A DNA stretch of 49,863 bases from Elusimicrobiota bacterium (GTDB lineage Bacteria; Elusimicrobiota; Elusimicrobia; FEN-1173). A program made the translations under genes and the position numbers. Positions within the stretch are counted from its first letter, which is position 1. The number at the start of each line of letters is the position of its first letter. Below are positions 16,642-25,536 of this stretch, piece after piece. The DNA lies in the NCBI GenBank assembly GCA_016788905.1, contig JAEURZ010000021.1, positions 1 to 49,863 on the forward strand, read 5' to 3'. The notes under the pieces were generated by a model that did not search any database, had not been told where the DNA came from, and saw only the letters and a list, made by a program, of their open reading frames with translations.

Positions 16642-17250
16642 ATGTCCATGCGTGTCCAATCGGGGTCTGCTCGCGGCCGATCCATTAAGGCCCTTCCTTC
16701 AGGTCCTGAGGTTCGACCCATCCTGGCCCGGATTCGAAAATCTCTTTTTGATATCCTTCGTCCTCGTTTAGCGGAATCTCGCTTCCTCGACCTTTTTGCT
16801 GGAACGGGAACTGTTGGGATTGAAGCGCTTTCCAATGGCGCCGCCCGGGCCTCTTTTGTGGATGACAGTCCCACCTCCTGTCGCATGATCGAAAAAAATC
16901 TCGATGTCCTTGGGTTTCGGGCCCGAGCCCGCGTGGTCCGCGGAGACGCGGTGAAACAATTAAATCGGCTCGCGGGAGAAACGTTCGATATCATTTTTAT
17001 GGGCCCGCCCTACAAAGATCTGACCCGGGCCCCACTGGCTTTGACCGTCCCCGCCATCCACGCCATTGTTCAAGAAGGCCTTCTGGCCCCTGGGGGCATC
17101 GTGATTGGCCAACACCATAAAAAAGAAAGTGTGGAGGGCCTCCCGGGCGGATGGGAAGTTTATCGCCAAAACAACTACGGCGACAGTGTTTTAACTTTTT
17201 TTAAACCAAGCGTTCCCCCAGCCCTGGGGGAACCACCGGAGAACTCCTGA
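16642..17250 (+). CDS. rsmD: RsmD-like 16S rRNA (guanine(966)-N2)-methyltransferase with altered motif IV
   Basis: The protein has 202 residues. RsmD methylates N2 of G966 in the 30S subunit. The N-terminal RVQSGSARGRSIKALP, VRPILARIRKSLFDIL and the SAM-binding FLDLFAGTGTVGIEALSNGA near residues 49-68 are standard. The catalytic motif normally reads DPPY or DPPF. Here codons atg-ggc-ccg-ccc-tac give M-G-P-P-Y, so the aspartate is replaced by glycine. The rest of the fold is well kept, so activity may be changed rather than lost. ATG at 16642 or 16648 are both possible. The gene is followed after 3 bases by argB. Confidence 0.85.
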   Translation: MSMRVQSGSARGRSIKALPSGPEVRPILARIRKSLFDILRPRLAESRFLDLFAGTGTVGIEALSNGAARASFVDDSPTSCRMIEKNLDVLGFRARARVVRGDAVKQLNRLAGETFDIIFMGPPYKDLTRAPLALTVPAIHAIVQEGLLAPGGIVIGQHHKKESVEGLPGGWEVYRQNNYGDSVLTFFKPSVPPALGEPPENS

Positions 17251-17253
17251 ACC

Positions 17254-18048
17254 ATGGCCAAAAAACACAGACCCCTCAACCCTAGCCCCCCCTTGGGCAA
17301 GTTAAATGTCTGGGTGGTGAAATTTGGAGGAAGTCTTCTTTCGGATCGATCCGCTCGACGATCCTTTTTGAAAGACGCGGCGCGAATCGCCCGAAAGGAA
17401 CCTCTTGTCTTGGTTCACGGAGGGGGTCCAGAGATCAACGCCGCCTTGGAAAAAATGGGGATCGTTTCCAAATGGATGAACGGGCGACGGGTCACCGATC
17501 CGGTGGCCATGGGGGTCGTGGAAGGCGTCCTTTCCGGGCAAGTGAATAAAAATTTGGTGGGCGAACTGAACGAGTTGGGGGTCCGGGCCGTGGGCCTCTC
17601 CGGCCGAGACGGGGGACTTCTCAACGCCACGCCCGTGCGAACGTTGGGGCGTGTGGGGGAACCGGACAAAGCCAATCCCCACCTTCTCACCGTGTTACTC
17701 AAAGCGGGGTATCTCCCCGTCCTTTCTTCCGTGGCCGCCGGTAAAGATTTCGGGGCTCTCAATGTGAATGCCGACGAAGCCGCGGCCGCGGTGGCCGTTG
17801 CCCTGAAAGCCCGACGGTTGGTCTATCTGACCGATGTCCCAGGCGTCTTGGACTCTCACAAAAAAACCATCCCCACCATTCGGGTTTCGGAGATTAAAAA
17901 ACTCATTCAAGGGAAAGTCATCACGGGAGGAATGATTCCTAAAATCCTTTCCTGCCAAAATGCCCTCAAAAAAGGCGTGAAAGAAATCAACATTATCGAT
18001 GGACGGGCGGGACTTCTTAAACAACTCGGCACAAGGCTGATCCCATGA
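17254..18048 (+). CDS. argB: Acetylglutamate kinase
   Basis: Second step of arginine synthesis: ATP-dependent phosphorylation of N-acetylglutamate. The protein has 264 residues of the amino-acid-kinase fold. Motifs are VVKFGGSLL near residue 21, LVHGGGPEINAAL near 52, NGRRVTDP near 75, NVNADEAAAAVA near 170, YLTDVPGVLD near 191 and KVITGGMIPK near 222. It lacks the long N-terminal helix associated with arginine-sensitive hexameric forms, although residues 1-18 form a short extra N-terminal extension. The stop overlaps the argD start by four bases, so the two are translationally coupled. Confidence 0.95.
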   Translation: MAKKHRPLNPSPPLGKLNVWVVKFGGSLLSDRSARRSFLKDAARIARKEPLVLVHGGGPEINAALEKMGIVSKWMNGRRVTDPVAMGVVEGVLSGQVNKNLVGELNELGVRAVGLSGRDGGLLNATPVRTLGRVGEPDKANPHLLTVLLKAGYLPVLSSVAAGKDFGALNVNADEAAAAVAVALKARRLVYLTDVPGVLDSHKKTIPTIRVSEIKKLIQGKVITGGMIPKILSCQNALKKGVKEINIIDGRAGLLKQLGTRLIP

Positions 18049-19262
18049 GTGACCCAACAGTTTTTACGGAATCCCCGTACCTTTTCAATACGTACGCGCG
18101 TCAACCCGTGACCTTTGTTCGAGGAAAAGGGCCATGGGTCTGGGACACAGAAGGGAAACGTTATTTGGATTTTTTTTCCGGTCTGGCCGTCTGTAACCTC
18201 GGGCACGCCAACCGGCCCGTGGCCCGAGCTGTCTCCCATCAAATACGAACGCTTGTTCATACCTCCAATATTTACAGCACCGCGCCCCAACGGGAATTAG
18301 CCAAGGTCCTTTCCACCCGAACGTTCGGAGGGAAGATCTTCCTGACGAATTCTGGGGCCGAAGCCAATGAGGGCGCCCTTAAACTGGCGCGCCGGTTCGG
18401 ATCAGTCCACCCTGGACCGGATGGACCAAGACATGAAATTATTGTTTTTGACTCGGCTTTTCACGGTCGAACGTTCGGGGCCCTTTCCGCCACCCCGCAA
18501 AAGAAATACCACGAAGGATTCGGGCCGCTTTTACCCGGTTTTCCTGTGGCGCGTTATGGAGACGTGGAATCCGTCAGATCATTTCTATCGGCCAGAACCT
18601 GCGCGGTTTTGGTGGAACCGATTCAGGGAGAAGGAGGTGTTCGCACGGTTCCCCCATCCTTCTTTAAGAACCTTTACGATCTGTGTCGGGAAAGAAATGT
18701 GTTGCTGATGTTTGATGAAGTCCAAACGGGGATCGGGCGAACGGGAACTCTTTTTGCCTATCAAAACCCTGAGGTGGTTTCGGCCGGGGTCATCCCCGAC
18801 GTCATGTCCATTGCGAAGGGGCTCGCCAACGGTCTCCCCATGGGCGCGATCCTGGCTCGGGGAGAAATCGCTGATCTGATTCGTCCGGGCGATCACGCCA
18901 CAACCTTTGGGGGCGGTCCGGTGCCCAGTCAAGCCGCGTTGGCCGTCTTGAATCAAATCACACCCAGCCTTCTTTCCGATGTCCAACGTCTAGGCTCTCT
19001 GATCCGAAAAGAAATTTCCGGATGGATGAAGGAATTCCCTTTTATAAAAGAAGTCCGGGGGAAGGGTTTGATGATCGGGATCGAACTGGATCAGCCGGGA
19101 GCCGAAATCGTCCAAACGGCTCGCAAGGCAGGGCTTTTAATCAATTGCACAGCGGGGAATGTCATCCGCCTTCTGCCGCCCTTTGTTCTGACACGAGCAC
19201 AAACCCTCCGGGGACTTAAATTATTGAAATCTGCTTTTAAAACGTTGGGAGAAAAATCATGA
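18045..19262 (+). CDS. argD: Acetylornithine aminotransferase
   Basis: This PLP enzyme makes N-acetylornithine from the semialdehyde, with glutamate as amino donor. It has 405 residues. Motifs are the [14 protein letters not shown] phosphate-binding region near residue 104, [12 protein letters not shown] near 222 and the PLP lysine K258 in [14 protein letters not shown]. Class-III transaminases share these motifs, but the coupling to argB (4-nt overlap) fixes the role. It also overlaps cysK by four bases, giving an argB-argD-cysK operon. Some ArgD enzymes also serve as DapC in lysine synthesis; that cannot be judged here. Confidence 0.94.
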   Translation: MSDPTVFTESPYLFNTYARQPVTFVRGKGPWVWDTEGKRYLDFFSGLAVCNLGHANRPVARAVSHQIRTLVHTSNIYSTAPQRELAKVLSTRTFGGKIFLTNSGAEANEGALKLARRFGSVHPGPDGPRHEIIVFDSAFHGRTFGALSATPQKKYHEGFGPLLPGFPVARYGDVESVRSFLSARTCAVLVEPIQGEGGVRTVPPSFFKNLYDLCRERNVLLMFDEVQTGIGRTGTLFAYQNPEVVSAGVIPDVMSIAKGLANGLPMGAILARGEIADLIRPGDHATTFGGGPVPSQAALAVLNQITPSLLSDVQRLGSLIRKEISGWMKEFPFIKEVRGKGLMIGIELDQPGAEIVQTARKAGLLINCTAGNVIRLLPPFVLTRAQTLRGLKLLKSAFKTLGEKS

Positions 19263-20209
19263 AAATTGCGAAAGATGTCACAGAACTCATTGGCCATACA
19301 CCTTTGGTCCGCCTCCATCGGCTCGGAAAAGAAATGCCAGGAGAAATTGTGCTTAAACTGGAATTTATGAATCCGGCTCACAGTGTCAAAGATCGCATTG
19401 GGCTTGCCATGGTCGAGGCGGCGGAACGCGAAGGGATGATCACCCCCGACACCATTATCGTGGAACCCACCAGCGGGAACACGGGCATCGCGTTGGCCAT
19501 GGTGTGCGCTTCCCGAGGGTACAAACTGGTCTTAACCATGCCGGAAACCATGAGCAAAGAGCGGAGGATCCTCCTGCGCGCCTTCGGAGCGGAACTGATT
19601 TTGACCCCCGGCAGTGAAGGCATGGCCGGCGCCATCAAACGGGCGGAAAGTTTGGTTCAAAGCGACCCCAAATATTTCATGCCCCAACAGTTCAAAAACA
19701 TCGCCAACCCGGAGGTCCATCGTCGAACCACGGCCCAGGAAATCTGGCAAGACACGGACGGCAAGGTGGACGTTGTCATTTCTGGCGTCGGCACCGGCGG
19801 CACCATCACAGGCGTAGGGGAAGTGTTAAAGAAAAACAAACCCTCCGTTCGCATGATCGCCGTGGAACCGGACGCTTCCGCCGTTTTGTCCGGAGGGACC
19901 AAAGGCCCCCATCCCCTTCAGGGCATCGGGGCCGGTTTCATCCCCGACATTTTGAACACGAAGATTTACGACGAGGTCCTTCGGGTTAAAAACGACGACG
20001 CCATGACCACCGCCCGCCAACTGGCGAAAGAAGAGGGCGTACTCGGTGGCATCTCTTCCGGCGCCGCCGTCTGGGCGGCCCTCGAAGTAGCCCGACGTCC
20101 AGAAATGAAAAATAAGATGATCGTGGTCATCATCCCTTCCTTTGGTGAACGTTACTTAAGCACTGCCCTCTTCGCCTCCCTGGCGGAGGAACCCCAACAA
20201 GGCATTTAG
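19259..20209 (+). CDS. cysK: Cysteine synthase A (O-acetylserine sulfhydrylase)
   Basis: It forms cysteine from O-acetylserine and sulfide using PLP. It has 316 residues. The PLP lysine is K44 in AHSVKDRIG, the asparagine loop is [13 protein letters not shown] near residue 70, the phosphate-binding loop is [10 protein letters not shown] near residue 180, and [13 protein letters not shown] is near residue 262. It overlaps argD by four bases. The enzyme supplying its substrate, CysE, lies 0.9 kb downstream, beyond a toxin-antitoxin pair that appears to have been inserted between them. Confidence 0.95.
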   Translation: MKIAKDVTELIGHTPLVRLHRLGKEMPGEIVLKLEFMNPAHSVKDRIGLAMVEAAEREGMITPDTIIVEPTSGNTGIALAMVCASRGYKLVLTMPETMSKERRILLRAFGAELILTPGSEGMAGAIKRAESLVQSDPKYFMPQQFKNIANPEVHRRTTAQEIWQDTDGKVDVVISGVGTGGTITGVGEVLKKNKPSVRMIAVEPDASAVLSGGTKGPHPLQGIGAGFIPDILNTKIYDEVLRVKNDDAMTTARQLAKEEGVLGGISSGAAVWAALEVARRPEMKNKMIVVIIPSFGERYLSTALFASLAEEPQQGI

Positions 20210-20237
20210 CCCCACTGCCGGTTAGGGTTCCTCTAGG

Positions 20238-20394
20238 AGCCTGTCCCGCATAAGACTTCGAAGCGAATAGTTGGAGGGCGAGCCGAGACGGAGCCAAATT
20301 TGACGAACCTTTCTTGAAGATAGGTAAGGAAAATATGGCAAAGTCCCAGACCGACAGCCGAATTTGCAGCCGAAAAGCTTACGGGGAACAGGCT
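20238..20394. repeat. Foldback intergenic element with imperfect terminal inverted repeats
   Basis: The ends AGCCTGTCCCGCATAAG (20238-20254) and the reverse complement at 20378-20394 agree at 14 of 17 positions. A second nested pair lies inside: GCCAAATTT near 20293 against AAATATGGC near 20332, with ACCT/AGGT further in. The element fills the space between cysK and the toxin-antitoxin promoter. It shares the words CGAGACGGA (20284-20292) and ACGAAC (20303-20308), in the same order and similar spacing, with the foldback element after gyrB (33602-33610 and 33626-33631). It has no coding capacity and may be a non-autonomous repeat. Confidence 0.5.
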
Positions 20395-20402
20395 GCTTGC
20401 CC

Positions 20403-20431
20403 TTGAAAAGGTCATTTTAAATGACTATACT
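20403..20431 (+). promoter_or_regulatory. Toxin-antitoxin promoter with palindromic operator
   Basis: TTGAAA (20403-20408) and TATACT (20426-20431) are separated by exactly 17 bases. Filling most of the spacer is a perfect palindrome, GTCATTT-T-AAATGAC (20411-20425), placed so that a bound repressor would block RNA polymerase. Phd-type antitoxins repress their own operon through such sites, so this is probably the autoregulatory operator. The -10 ends 6 nt before the antitoxin ATG, pointing to a leaderless transcript. Confidence 0.7.
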
Positions 20432-20437
20432 GATCGT

Positions 20438-20671
20438 ATGAAAACAATGCCCGTAACAGAGTTCAAAGCCCACGCCCTTCAGGTGGTGAGCGAGGTCGCC
20501 GAAACCTATGAAACCGTTGTCATCACGAAACGGGGGAAACCATTTGTCGAGGTGGTTTCCTTTCGGTCTCCGGGACGCAAGGCGATCCCCGGGAAATTGG
20601 CCCACACCCTGGTCTCTGAAAGCGATATTGTTTCTCCACTGGGCGCCGCTCCGTGGGACGCGGCCCGTTGA
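20438..20671 (+). CDS. Phd/YefM-family antitoxin
   Basis: The protein has 77 residues. The N terminus (VTEFKAHALQVVSEV, then ETVVITKRGKPFVEVV) is the Phd/YefM DNA-binding fold. The C-terminal ~25 residues are the less conserved toxin-neutralising tail. It would bind the toxin and repress the operon through the palindrome at 20411-20425. The ATG at 20438 lies where transcription should begin; an in-frame ATG at 20447 is an alternative. The stop overlaps the TTG start of the toxin (TTGA). Confidence 0.85.
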   Translation: MKTMPVTEFKAHALQVVSEVAETYETVVITKRGKPFVEVVSFRSPGRKAIPGKLAHTLVSESDIVSPLGAAPWDAAR

Positions 20672-21066
20672 AATTTCTCCTGGATACCCATGTGTGGGTG
20701 TGGTGGAACCTTTCCCCCAAAAACCTGTCCCCAAAGGTTCGACGTCTGATCGAAGACAGCCATCAATACGACGAAATGCTGCTGTCGGCCATTTCCCCCT
20801 GGGAATTCTGCAAATTGATCGAAAAAGGTCGGCTGAACGTGGCCAGCGATCCTTTGGCGTGGGTGGAAGAAGCGCTGGACATGCCCAAACTTCGATTGGT
20901 TCCGCTGACTCCACGCATTGCTCACCAATCCACCGTCTTGCCAGACCTACCCCACGAAGACCCCGCGGACCAAATTATTCTTGCCACAGCCCGGGAAGAA
21001 AATGTGATCCTCATCACAAAAGATCGGCGGCTGCGGGATTACGCCCATGTGAAAACGTTGTGGTGA
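20668..21066 (+). CDS. PIN-domain toxin (VapC-like ribonuclease)
   Basis: The protein has 132 residues from the TTG at 20668, which overlaps the antitoxin stop as TTGA and gives the family-typical start MKFLLDTHVWVWW. A GTG at 20653 would add five residues. Acidic residues expected of the PIN nuclease are present: D6, E46 in SPWEF, D98/D101 in EDPADQIILATA and D119 in ITKDRRL. VapC toxins cleave specific RNAs, often tRNAs or the sarcin-ricin loop; the target here is unknown. The Phd antitoxin paired with a PIN toxin is a common combination. The module separates cysK from cysE. Confidence 0.88.
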   Translation: MKFLLDTHVWVWWNLSPKNLSPKVRRLIEDSHQYDEMLLSAISPWEFCKLIEKGRLNVASDPLAWVEEALDMPKLRLVPLTPRIAHQSTVLPDLPHEDPADQIILATAREENVILITKDRRLRDYAHVKTLW

Positions 21067-21117
21067 AACGGGCTCGCGGAAACGTGGCGATCCAAACATA
21101 TTTGACCTTATGAACCC

Positions 21118-21810
21118 ATGTTAAACACCCTCTGGCAGGATGTAAAAGCCGCACTTGACCGAGATCCCGCCGCGCGGAACGCCCTGGAAGTGATTCTATT
21201 CTATCCTGGGGTCCACGCCCTTTGGGCCCACCGGGTGGCCCATGGACTGTGGGGGATGGGACTTAAATTATTGGCCCGCGGGGTTTCTTCCACAGCCCGT
21301 TTTATGACCGGAGTAGAAATCCATCCCGGCGCGACCATTGACCAGGGGCTGTTCATCGACCACGGCATGGGCGTTGTCATCGGGGAAACCACGGAGATCA
21401 AAAAAAACGTCACGCTGTATCAGGGTGTCACCTTGGGTGGCACAGCGCTCATTAAGGGCAAACGCCACCCAACTCTGGCCGAAGGGGTCGTGGTCGGGGC
21501 AGGTGCAAAAGTTTTGGGGGCCGTTACCATCGGCCAACGGAGCCGCATCGGCGCCAACGCCGTGGTGGTTAAAAATGTCCCCCCCGACGCCGTCGTCGTG
21601 GGCGTCCCCGGCGAAATCATCAAACGGGGCCCCCACGCCCCCAGCCTCGCCTCCGATTTTGAACACGGAAAACTTCCCGACGTTTTAGGTGAAACCCTCG
21701 CCTCGCTGGTCACCCGTGTCGAGACTCTCGAAAAATACCACGGCAAACCGCTTCCTCCCCTCCCCACCCCCGATCACGGTGTTTGGCATGGACAAGATTT
21801 TTCGATTTAA
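21118..21810 (+). CDS. cysE: Serine O-acetyltransferase
   Basis: It makes O-acetylserine from serine and acetyl-CoA, the substrate of CysK. It has 230 residues. The N-terminal helical domain ([27 protein letters not shown]) is followed by a left-handed beta-helix of hexapeptide repeats, including [31 protein letters not shown] and GKRHPT. The C-terminal tail after residue ~170 is longer than needed for CysK docking. It does not end in the isoleucine required for the classical cysteine synthase complex in its usual setting, although Ile is in fact the last residue (DFSI). It has no close promoter and follows the toxin gene by 51 bases. Confidence 0.93.
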   Translation: MLNTLWQDVKAALDRDPAARNALEVILFYPGVHALWAHRVAHGLWGMGLKLLARGVSSTARFMTGVEIHPGATIDQGLFIDHGMGVVIGETTEIKKNVTLYQGVTLGGTALIKGKRHPTLAEGVVVGAGAKVLGAVTIGQRSRIGANAVVVKNVPPDAVVVGVPGEIIKRGPHAPSLASDFEHGKLPDVLGETLASLVTRVETLEKYHGKPLPPLPTPDHGVWHGQDFSI

Positions 21811-21852
21811 CATTGTGTCCTCTTCGTCTTCCATTAGGGGTACACTCCTTCT

Positions 21853-22059
21853 ATGATGAAGAATCCAGAAACCTTTGCACGGTGGGAAACCGACTGGAAT
21901 CGTCGACAACCGGTGGATTACCATGCGAATCTTCGCCTGATGGATGGCCTCGCGGAAGAAGCCAAATTATTGGGGGTCTGGCCGCCCCGGGATATCCGAG
22001 AAGGCCTTGAACAAAAGATTCGCTTTGCGTTGGACTTGAATGTTCGAAGAACTTCTTAA
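21853..22059 (+). CDS. Small protein coupled to a nucleotidyltransferase
   Basis: The protein has 68 residues, is rich in charged and aromatic residues (FARWETDWNRRQPVDYHANLR, then AEEAKLLGVWPP and LEQKIRFALDLNV), and has no membrane segment. I recognise no named domain. It overlaps the following nucleotidyltransferase gene by 20 bases, so translation is coupled. A short gene directly in front of an AbiEii-like nucleotidyltransferase is a common arrangement in which the small protein may be a partner or antitoxin; that is inferred from layout only. A TACACT hexamer (21841-21846) ends 6 nt before the ATG and no Shine-Dalgarno is seen. A second ATG at 21856 is possible. Confidence 0.65.
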   Translation: MMKNPETFARWETDWNRRQPVDYHANLRLMDGLAEEAKLLGVWPPRDIREGLEQKIRFALDLNVRRTS

Positions 22060-22594
22060 ACGGATCGCGGCGGCCCTCGACGCCGCGGGCATCCCGTATA
22101 TGATCATCGGCGGACAAGCCGTTCTCCTTTACGGCGAACCACGCTTAACCCGGGATATTGATCTCACCCTTGGGATTGGTCCTGATGAAGTCGAGCGGAT
22201 GATCGCGATTCTTCCCACTCTCACACTTTCCAGCCTAACGCCGAACCCGAAAGAGTTTGTCCAAGAAACCATGGTGCTCCCCTGTCAGGACCAAAAAACA
22301 GGGATCCGTGTGGATTTCATTTTTTCGCTCACTTCCTATGAAGCGGAGGCCTTGAAACGGTCGAAACTCGTAAAAATGGGAACCATCGAAATCCGATTCG
22401 CATCGCTTGAGGATTTAATCATTCACAAAGTCATTGCCGGACGTCCACGAGACTGGGAAGACGTGGAACGCGTTTTAGCTAAAAACCCCCAGGCGGACAT
22501 CCCTTTTATCGAAAAACAACTCAGTCTCTTCGAAAAGAGTGTTGATCGACCGCTTCTCGAACCCCTCCGACAATTCCTCAAAAAAAAAGAATAA
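22040..22594 (+). CDS. Nucleotidyltransferase, AbiEii/MNT-like
   Basis: The protein has 184 residues. The N terminus has the fold's glycine pair followed by the metal-binding acids: MIIGGQAVLLYGEPRLTRDIDLTLG, with D-x-D at RDIDLT near residue 35. A third acid probably lies in GIRVDFIF near residue 92. The middle ASLEDLIIHKVIAGRPRDWEDV motif is shared with AbiEii/AbiGii toxins and related solo nucleotidyltransferases. Such enzymes add nucleotides to tRNAs or proteins in toxin-antitoxin and abortive-infection systems. The 20-base overlap with the preceding 68-residue gene supports a two-gene unit. Substrate and biological role are not visible. Confidence 0.72.
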   Translation: MFEELLKRIAAALDAAGIPYMIIGGQAVLLYGEPRLTRDIDLTLGIGPDEVERMIAILPTLTLSSLTPNPKEFVQETMVLPCQDQKTGIRVDFIFSLTSYEAEALKRSKLVKMGTIEIRFASLEDLIIHKVIAGRPRDWEDVERVLAKNPQADIPFIEKQLSLFEKSVDRPLLEPLRQFLKKKE

Positions 22595-22647
22595 GGATTT
22601 TGCCTGCCGGATTTTATAGTCCGCAACACATTCCAACGGGGGCCATT

Positions 22648-22656
22648 TGTTATAAT
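22648..22656 (+). promoter_or_regulatory. Extended -10 promoter of uvrA
   Basis: TGTTATAAT is a perfect extended -10 (TGnTATAAT). It ends 6 nt before the uvrA ATG at 22663, so transcription should begin on or next to the start codon. No -35 resembling TTGACA is found at 16-18 bp. I saw no SOS (LexA) box of the CTG-N10-CAG or GAAC-N4-GTTC types. Confidence 0.6.
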
Positions 22657-22662
22657 TGATAC

Positions 22663-25536
22663 ATGACAGATGGAATCCGAATTCGGGGGGCTCGGGAGCA
22701 TAACTTAAAGAACATCTCCCTGGATTTGCCTCGAAACAAGATGATCGTGATTACGGGGCTTTCGGGGTCCGGGAAAAGTTCCTTGGCGTTTAACACGATT
22801 TACGCTGAGGGACAACGGCGGTACGTGGAAAGCCTTTCCGCTTACGCCCGCCAGTTCTTGGAATTGATGGAAAAACCCGATGTGGACCTGATTGAGGGGC
22901 TCTCCCCGGCCATCGCCATTGAGCAACGAACCCCCTCCCACAACCCCCGCTCCACGGTGGGAACCGTCACTGAAATCTATGATTATCTGCGGCTTCTCTA
23001 CGCCCGGGTGGGGACGCCCCATTGCCCCTCCTGTCAACGGGAAATTCAACCCCAATCCGCCAGTCAAATCATCGCGGAAATAACGAAAACCCATGAGGGT
23101 AAAAATATTCAAATCTTGGCCCCCCTAGTCCGTGGGCGGACCGGGACCTACGAGGCCCTCTTTGAGAAGTTAAAAAAAAGTGGATTCGTGAGAGTCCGGG
23201 TGAACGGAACGGTTCACGACCTGGAAAAAAAGATCAAACTGGATCGTTACAAAAAACACACCATCGAAGCCGTCATCGATCGCTTAACGGTGTCGGCCGC
23301 GGGCCGGGAACGGTTGGCGGACTCGGTGGAAACAGCCCTCCGCGAATCCCAGGGTCTCTTGATCGTTGCCCCTGCCGAAAGCGCCCCCCGCGGAACAGGG
23401 AAGGAAAGCGAAGCCCTCTTTTCTGAACACTACGCCTGTGCCCATTGTGGAACCAGTTTGCCCGAAATTGAACCGCGCCTTTTTTCATTCAACAGCCCCT
23501 ATGGCGCATGCGCGGATTGCGATGGGTTGGGTGTTAAATTGGAAATCGCCGAAGATTTGGTGATACCGAACCCGGATCTCTCCATTGATGGCGGCGCCTT
23601 GGCCGCTTGGGCGGACCCCGTGACCACGCGCACCAACCGCTGGAAAAAATCCTGGTCCGGCTATTACATGGAAATTTTAACGGAAGTTTGCCGACGCAAC
23701 AGCATCCCCATGAACCGCCCCTGGAAAAACCTCACCCGTGACCAGCGCCAAAACCTCTTGCGGGGGGGCATTGACCACAAATCGCCTTGGGGAAAAAAGG
23801 TGAAAGAGTTTGAAGGCGTGATAGGAAATTTAGAACGGCGCTATAAAGAATCCGAATCGGCTTTTGTGAAAGAAGAGGTTCAGTCTCGGTTTATGCGAAG
23901 TCGGCTCTGCCCGGGATGTCAAGGCGCGCGGCTCAAACCGGAAGCCTTGGCGGTCACCCTCGGGGGGAAATCCCTTTCCCACGTCACCCATTTTTCCATC
24001 CGCGACGCCCAAGCGTTCTTTCGAGATCTTTCCCTTTCCGAGAAAGCGCGGTTTGTGGCACGCCAAATTCTAAAGGAAATCCAGTCCCGACTCAATTTTT
24101 TGGTGGACGTGGGATTGGATTACGTCACGCTTGACCGCGAATCCGCCACCCTCGCGGGAGGGGAAGCTCAACGGATTCATTTGGCCACCCAAATTGGATC
24201 TGGGTTGGTGGGCGTTCTTTATGTGTTGGACGAACCCACCATCGGGCTCCATCCCCGAGACAACGAACGGTTGTTAACGACGCTCCGGCGCCTCCGGGAT
24301 ATTGGCAACACCCTGGTGGTTGTCGAGCACGACGCGGAAACTATTTTGGCTGCCGACTGGGTGATCGACCTGGGGCCCGGCGCCGGGGTCCAGGGGGGGG
24401 AAATCGTTTCGGAGGGGCCGGTCAGCGCGCTGATGAAAGCGCCCCGCTCTCTCACCGGGGCGTACCTTCGGGGCGAACGGGGAATTCCCGTGCCCGCCCA
24501 GCGGCGTCTCCCTGGGAAAGAACGCTTGGAAATAAAAGGGGCGGCCCAATTTAACCTGAACACCATTGATGTCACTATTCCCTTAGGCCTTTTCGTGGCG
24601 GTGACAGGGGTCTCCGGCTCAGGGAAATCAACCCTGGTGGGTGACATTTTGCACAAAGCCCTGGCCAAACGTCTCAACCACGCCAAAGAGGAACCCGGCA
24701 AACACAAAACCATTTTAGGCGTTGAACTTGTGGACAAGGTCGTGGAAGTGGACCAGACCCCCATTGGACGGACACCGCGGTCCAACCCCGCCACTTACAC
24801 GGGGGCCTTCGGCCCTATCCGAGATCTCTTTGCTCAACTCCCCGAATCCCGGCGACGGGGATACAAACCGGGTCGGTTCTCCTTCAACGTGAAAGGCGGT
24901 CGCTGTGAAAACTGCGAGGGGGACGGCACCCTCAAGATCTCCATGCAGTTTTTACCGGATGTCTATGTCAAATGCGATGTTTGTCTGGGCAAGCGATTCA
25001 ACGCGGAAACCTTGGAAGTGAAATTTAAAGGCAAATCCATCGCCGACGTCTTGGAACTTCCCACCACGGAAGCGGCCACCTTCTTTGAGAACGTTCCCGT
25101 GGTCTCCCGAATTCTCTCCACGCTCGTCGATGTGGGGATGGGCTACGCCGCCATCGGCCAAGCCGCCACCACCCTTTCAGGCGGCGAGGCCCAACGGGTC
25201 AAATTGGCCACGGAACTCTGTCGCCGCCCCACGGGCCACACCCTCTATATCCTGGACGAACCCACCACCGGTCTCCATTTCGCCGACGTGGAAAAATTGT
25301 TGGGCGTTCTTCAACGTTTGGTGGATGGCGGAAATACGGTGTTGGTCATTGAACACAACCTCGACGTGATCAAAACCGCCGATTGGATTGTGGACCTGGG
25401 GCCCGAAGGCGGTTCTGGCGGCGGGCGGCTCGTGGCCGTCGGGACACCGGAAACCATCGTCGCCACCCCGGCTTCCCACACCGGAACCCATTTAAAGGGT
25501 CTTCTCGGCGGGGAGAATCTTCCCAAAACGAAATAA
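22663..25536 (+). CDS. uvrA: Excinuclease ABC subunit A
   Basis: UvrA is the damage-sensing ATPase of nucleotide excision repair. It has 957 residues, full length. Two ABC domains are present: Walker A GLSGSGKSS near residue 31 and GVSGSGKST near residue 648, with two LSGGEAQR-type signatures (LAGGEAQRIH and LSGGEAQRVK). Zinc-binding cysteine pairs occur at CPSCQ, CAHC, CADC, CPGC, CENC and CDVC. The conserved DQTPIGRTPRSNPATYTG is intact. The start is at the ATG directly after an extended -10, without Shine-Dalgarno, suggesting a leaderless message. No uvrB or uvrC is in the window. It borders the origin region. Confidence 0.97.
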   Translation: MTDGIRIRGAREHNLKNISLDLPRNKMIVITGLSGSGKSSLAFNTIYAEGQRRYVESLSAYARQFLELMEKPDVDLIEGLSPAIAIEQRTPSHNPRSTVGTVTEIYDYLRLLYARVGTPHCPSCQREIQPQSASQIIAEITKTHEGKNIQILAPLVRGRTGTYEALFEKLKKSGFVRVRVNGTVHDLEKKIKLDRYKKHTIEAVIDRLTVSAAGRERLADSVETALRESQGLLIVAPAESAPRGTGKESEALFSEHYACAHCGTSLPEIEPRLFSFNSPYGACADCDGLGVKLEIAEDLVIPNPDLSIDGGALAAWADPVTTRTNRWKKSWSGYYMEILTEVCRRNSIPMNRPWKNLTRDQRQNLLRGGIDHKSPWGKKVKEFEGVIGNLERRYKESESAFVKEEVQSRFMRSRLCPGCQGARLKPEALAVTLGGKSLSHVTHFSIRDAQAFFRDLSLSEKARFVARQILKEIQSRLNFLVDVGLDYVTLDRESATLAGGEAQRIHLATQIGSGLVGVLYVLDEPTIGLHPRDNERLLTTLRRLRDIGNTLVVVEHDAETILAADWVIDLGPGAGVQGGEIVSEGPVSALMKAPRSLTGAYLRGERGIPVPAQRRLPGKERLEIKGAAQFNLNTIDVTIPLGLFVAVTGVSGSGKSTLVGDILHKALAKRLNHAKEEPGKHKTILGVELVDKVVEVDQTPIGRTPRSNPATYTGAFGPIRDLFAQLPESRRRGYKPGRFSFNVKGGRCENCEGDGTLKISMQFLPDVYVKCDVCLGKRFNAETLEVKFKGKSIADVLELPTTEAATFFENVPVVSRILSTLVDVGMGYAAIGQAATTLSGGEAQRVKLATELCRRPTGHTLYILDEPTTGLHFADVEKLLGVLQRLVDGGNTVLVIEHNLDVIKTADWIVDLGPEGGSGGGRLVAVGTPETIVATPASHTGTHLKGLLGGENLPKTK

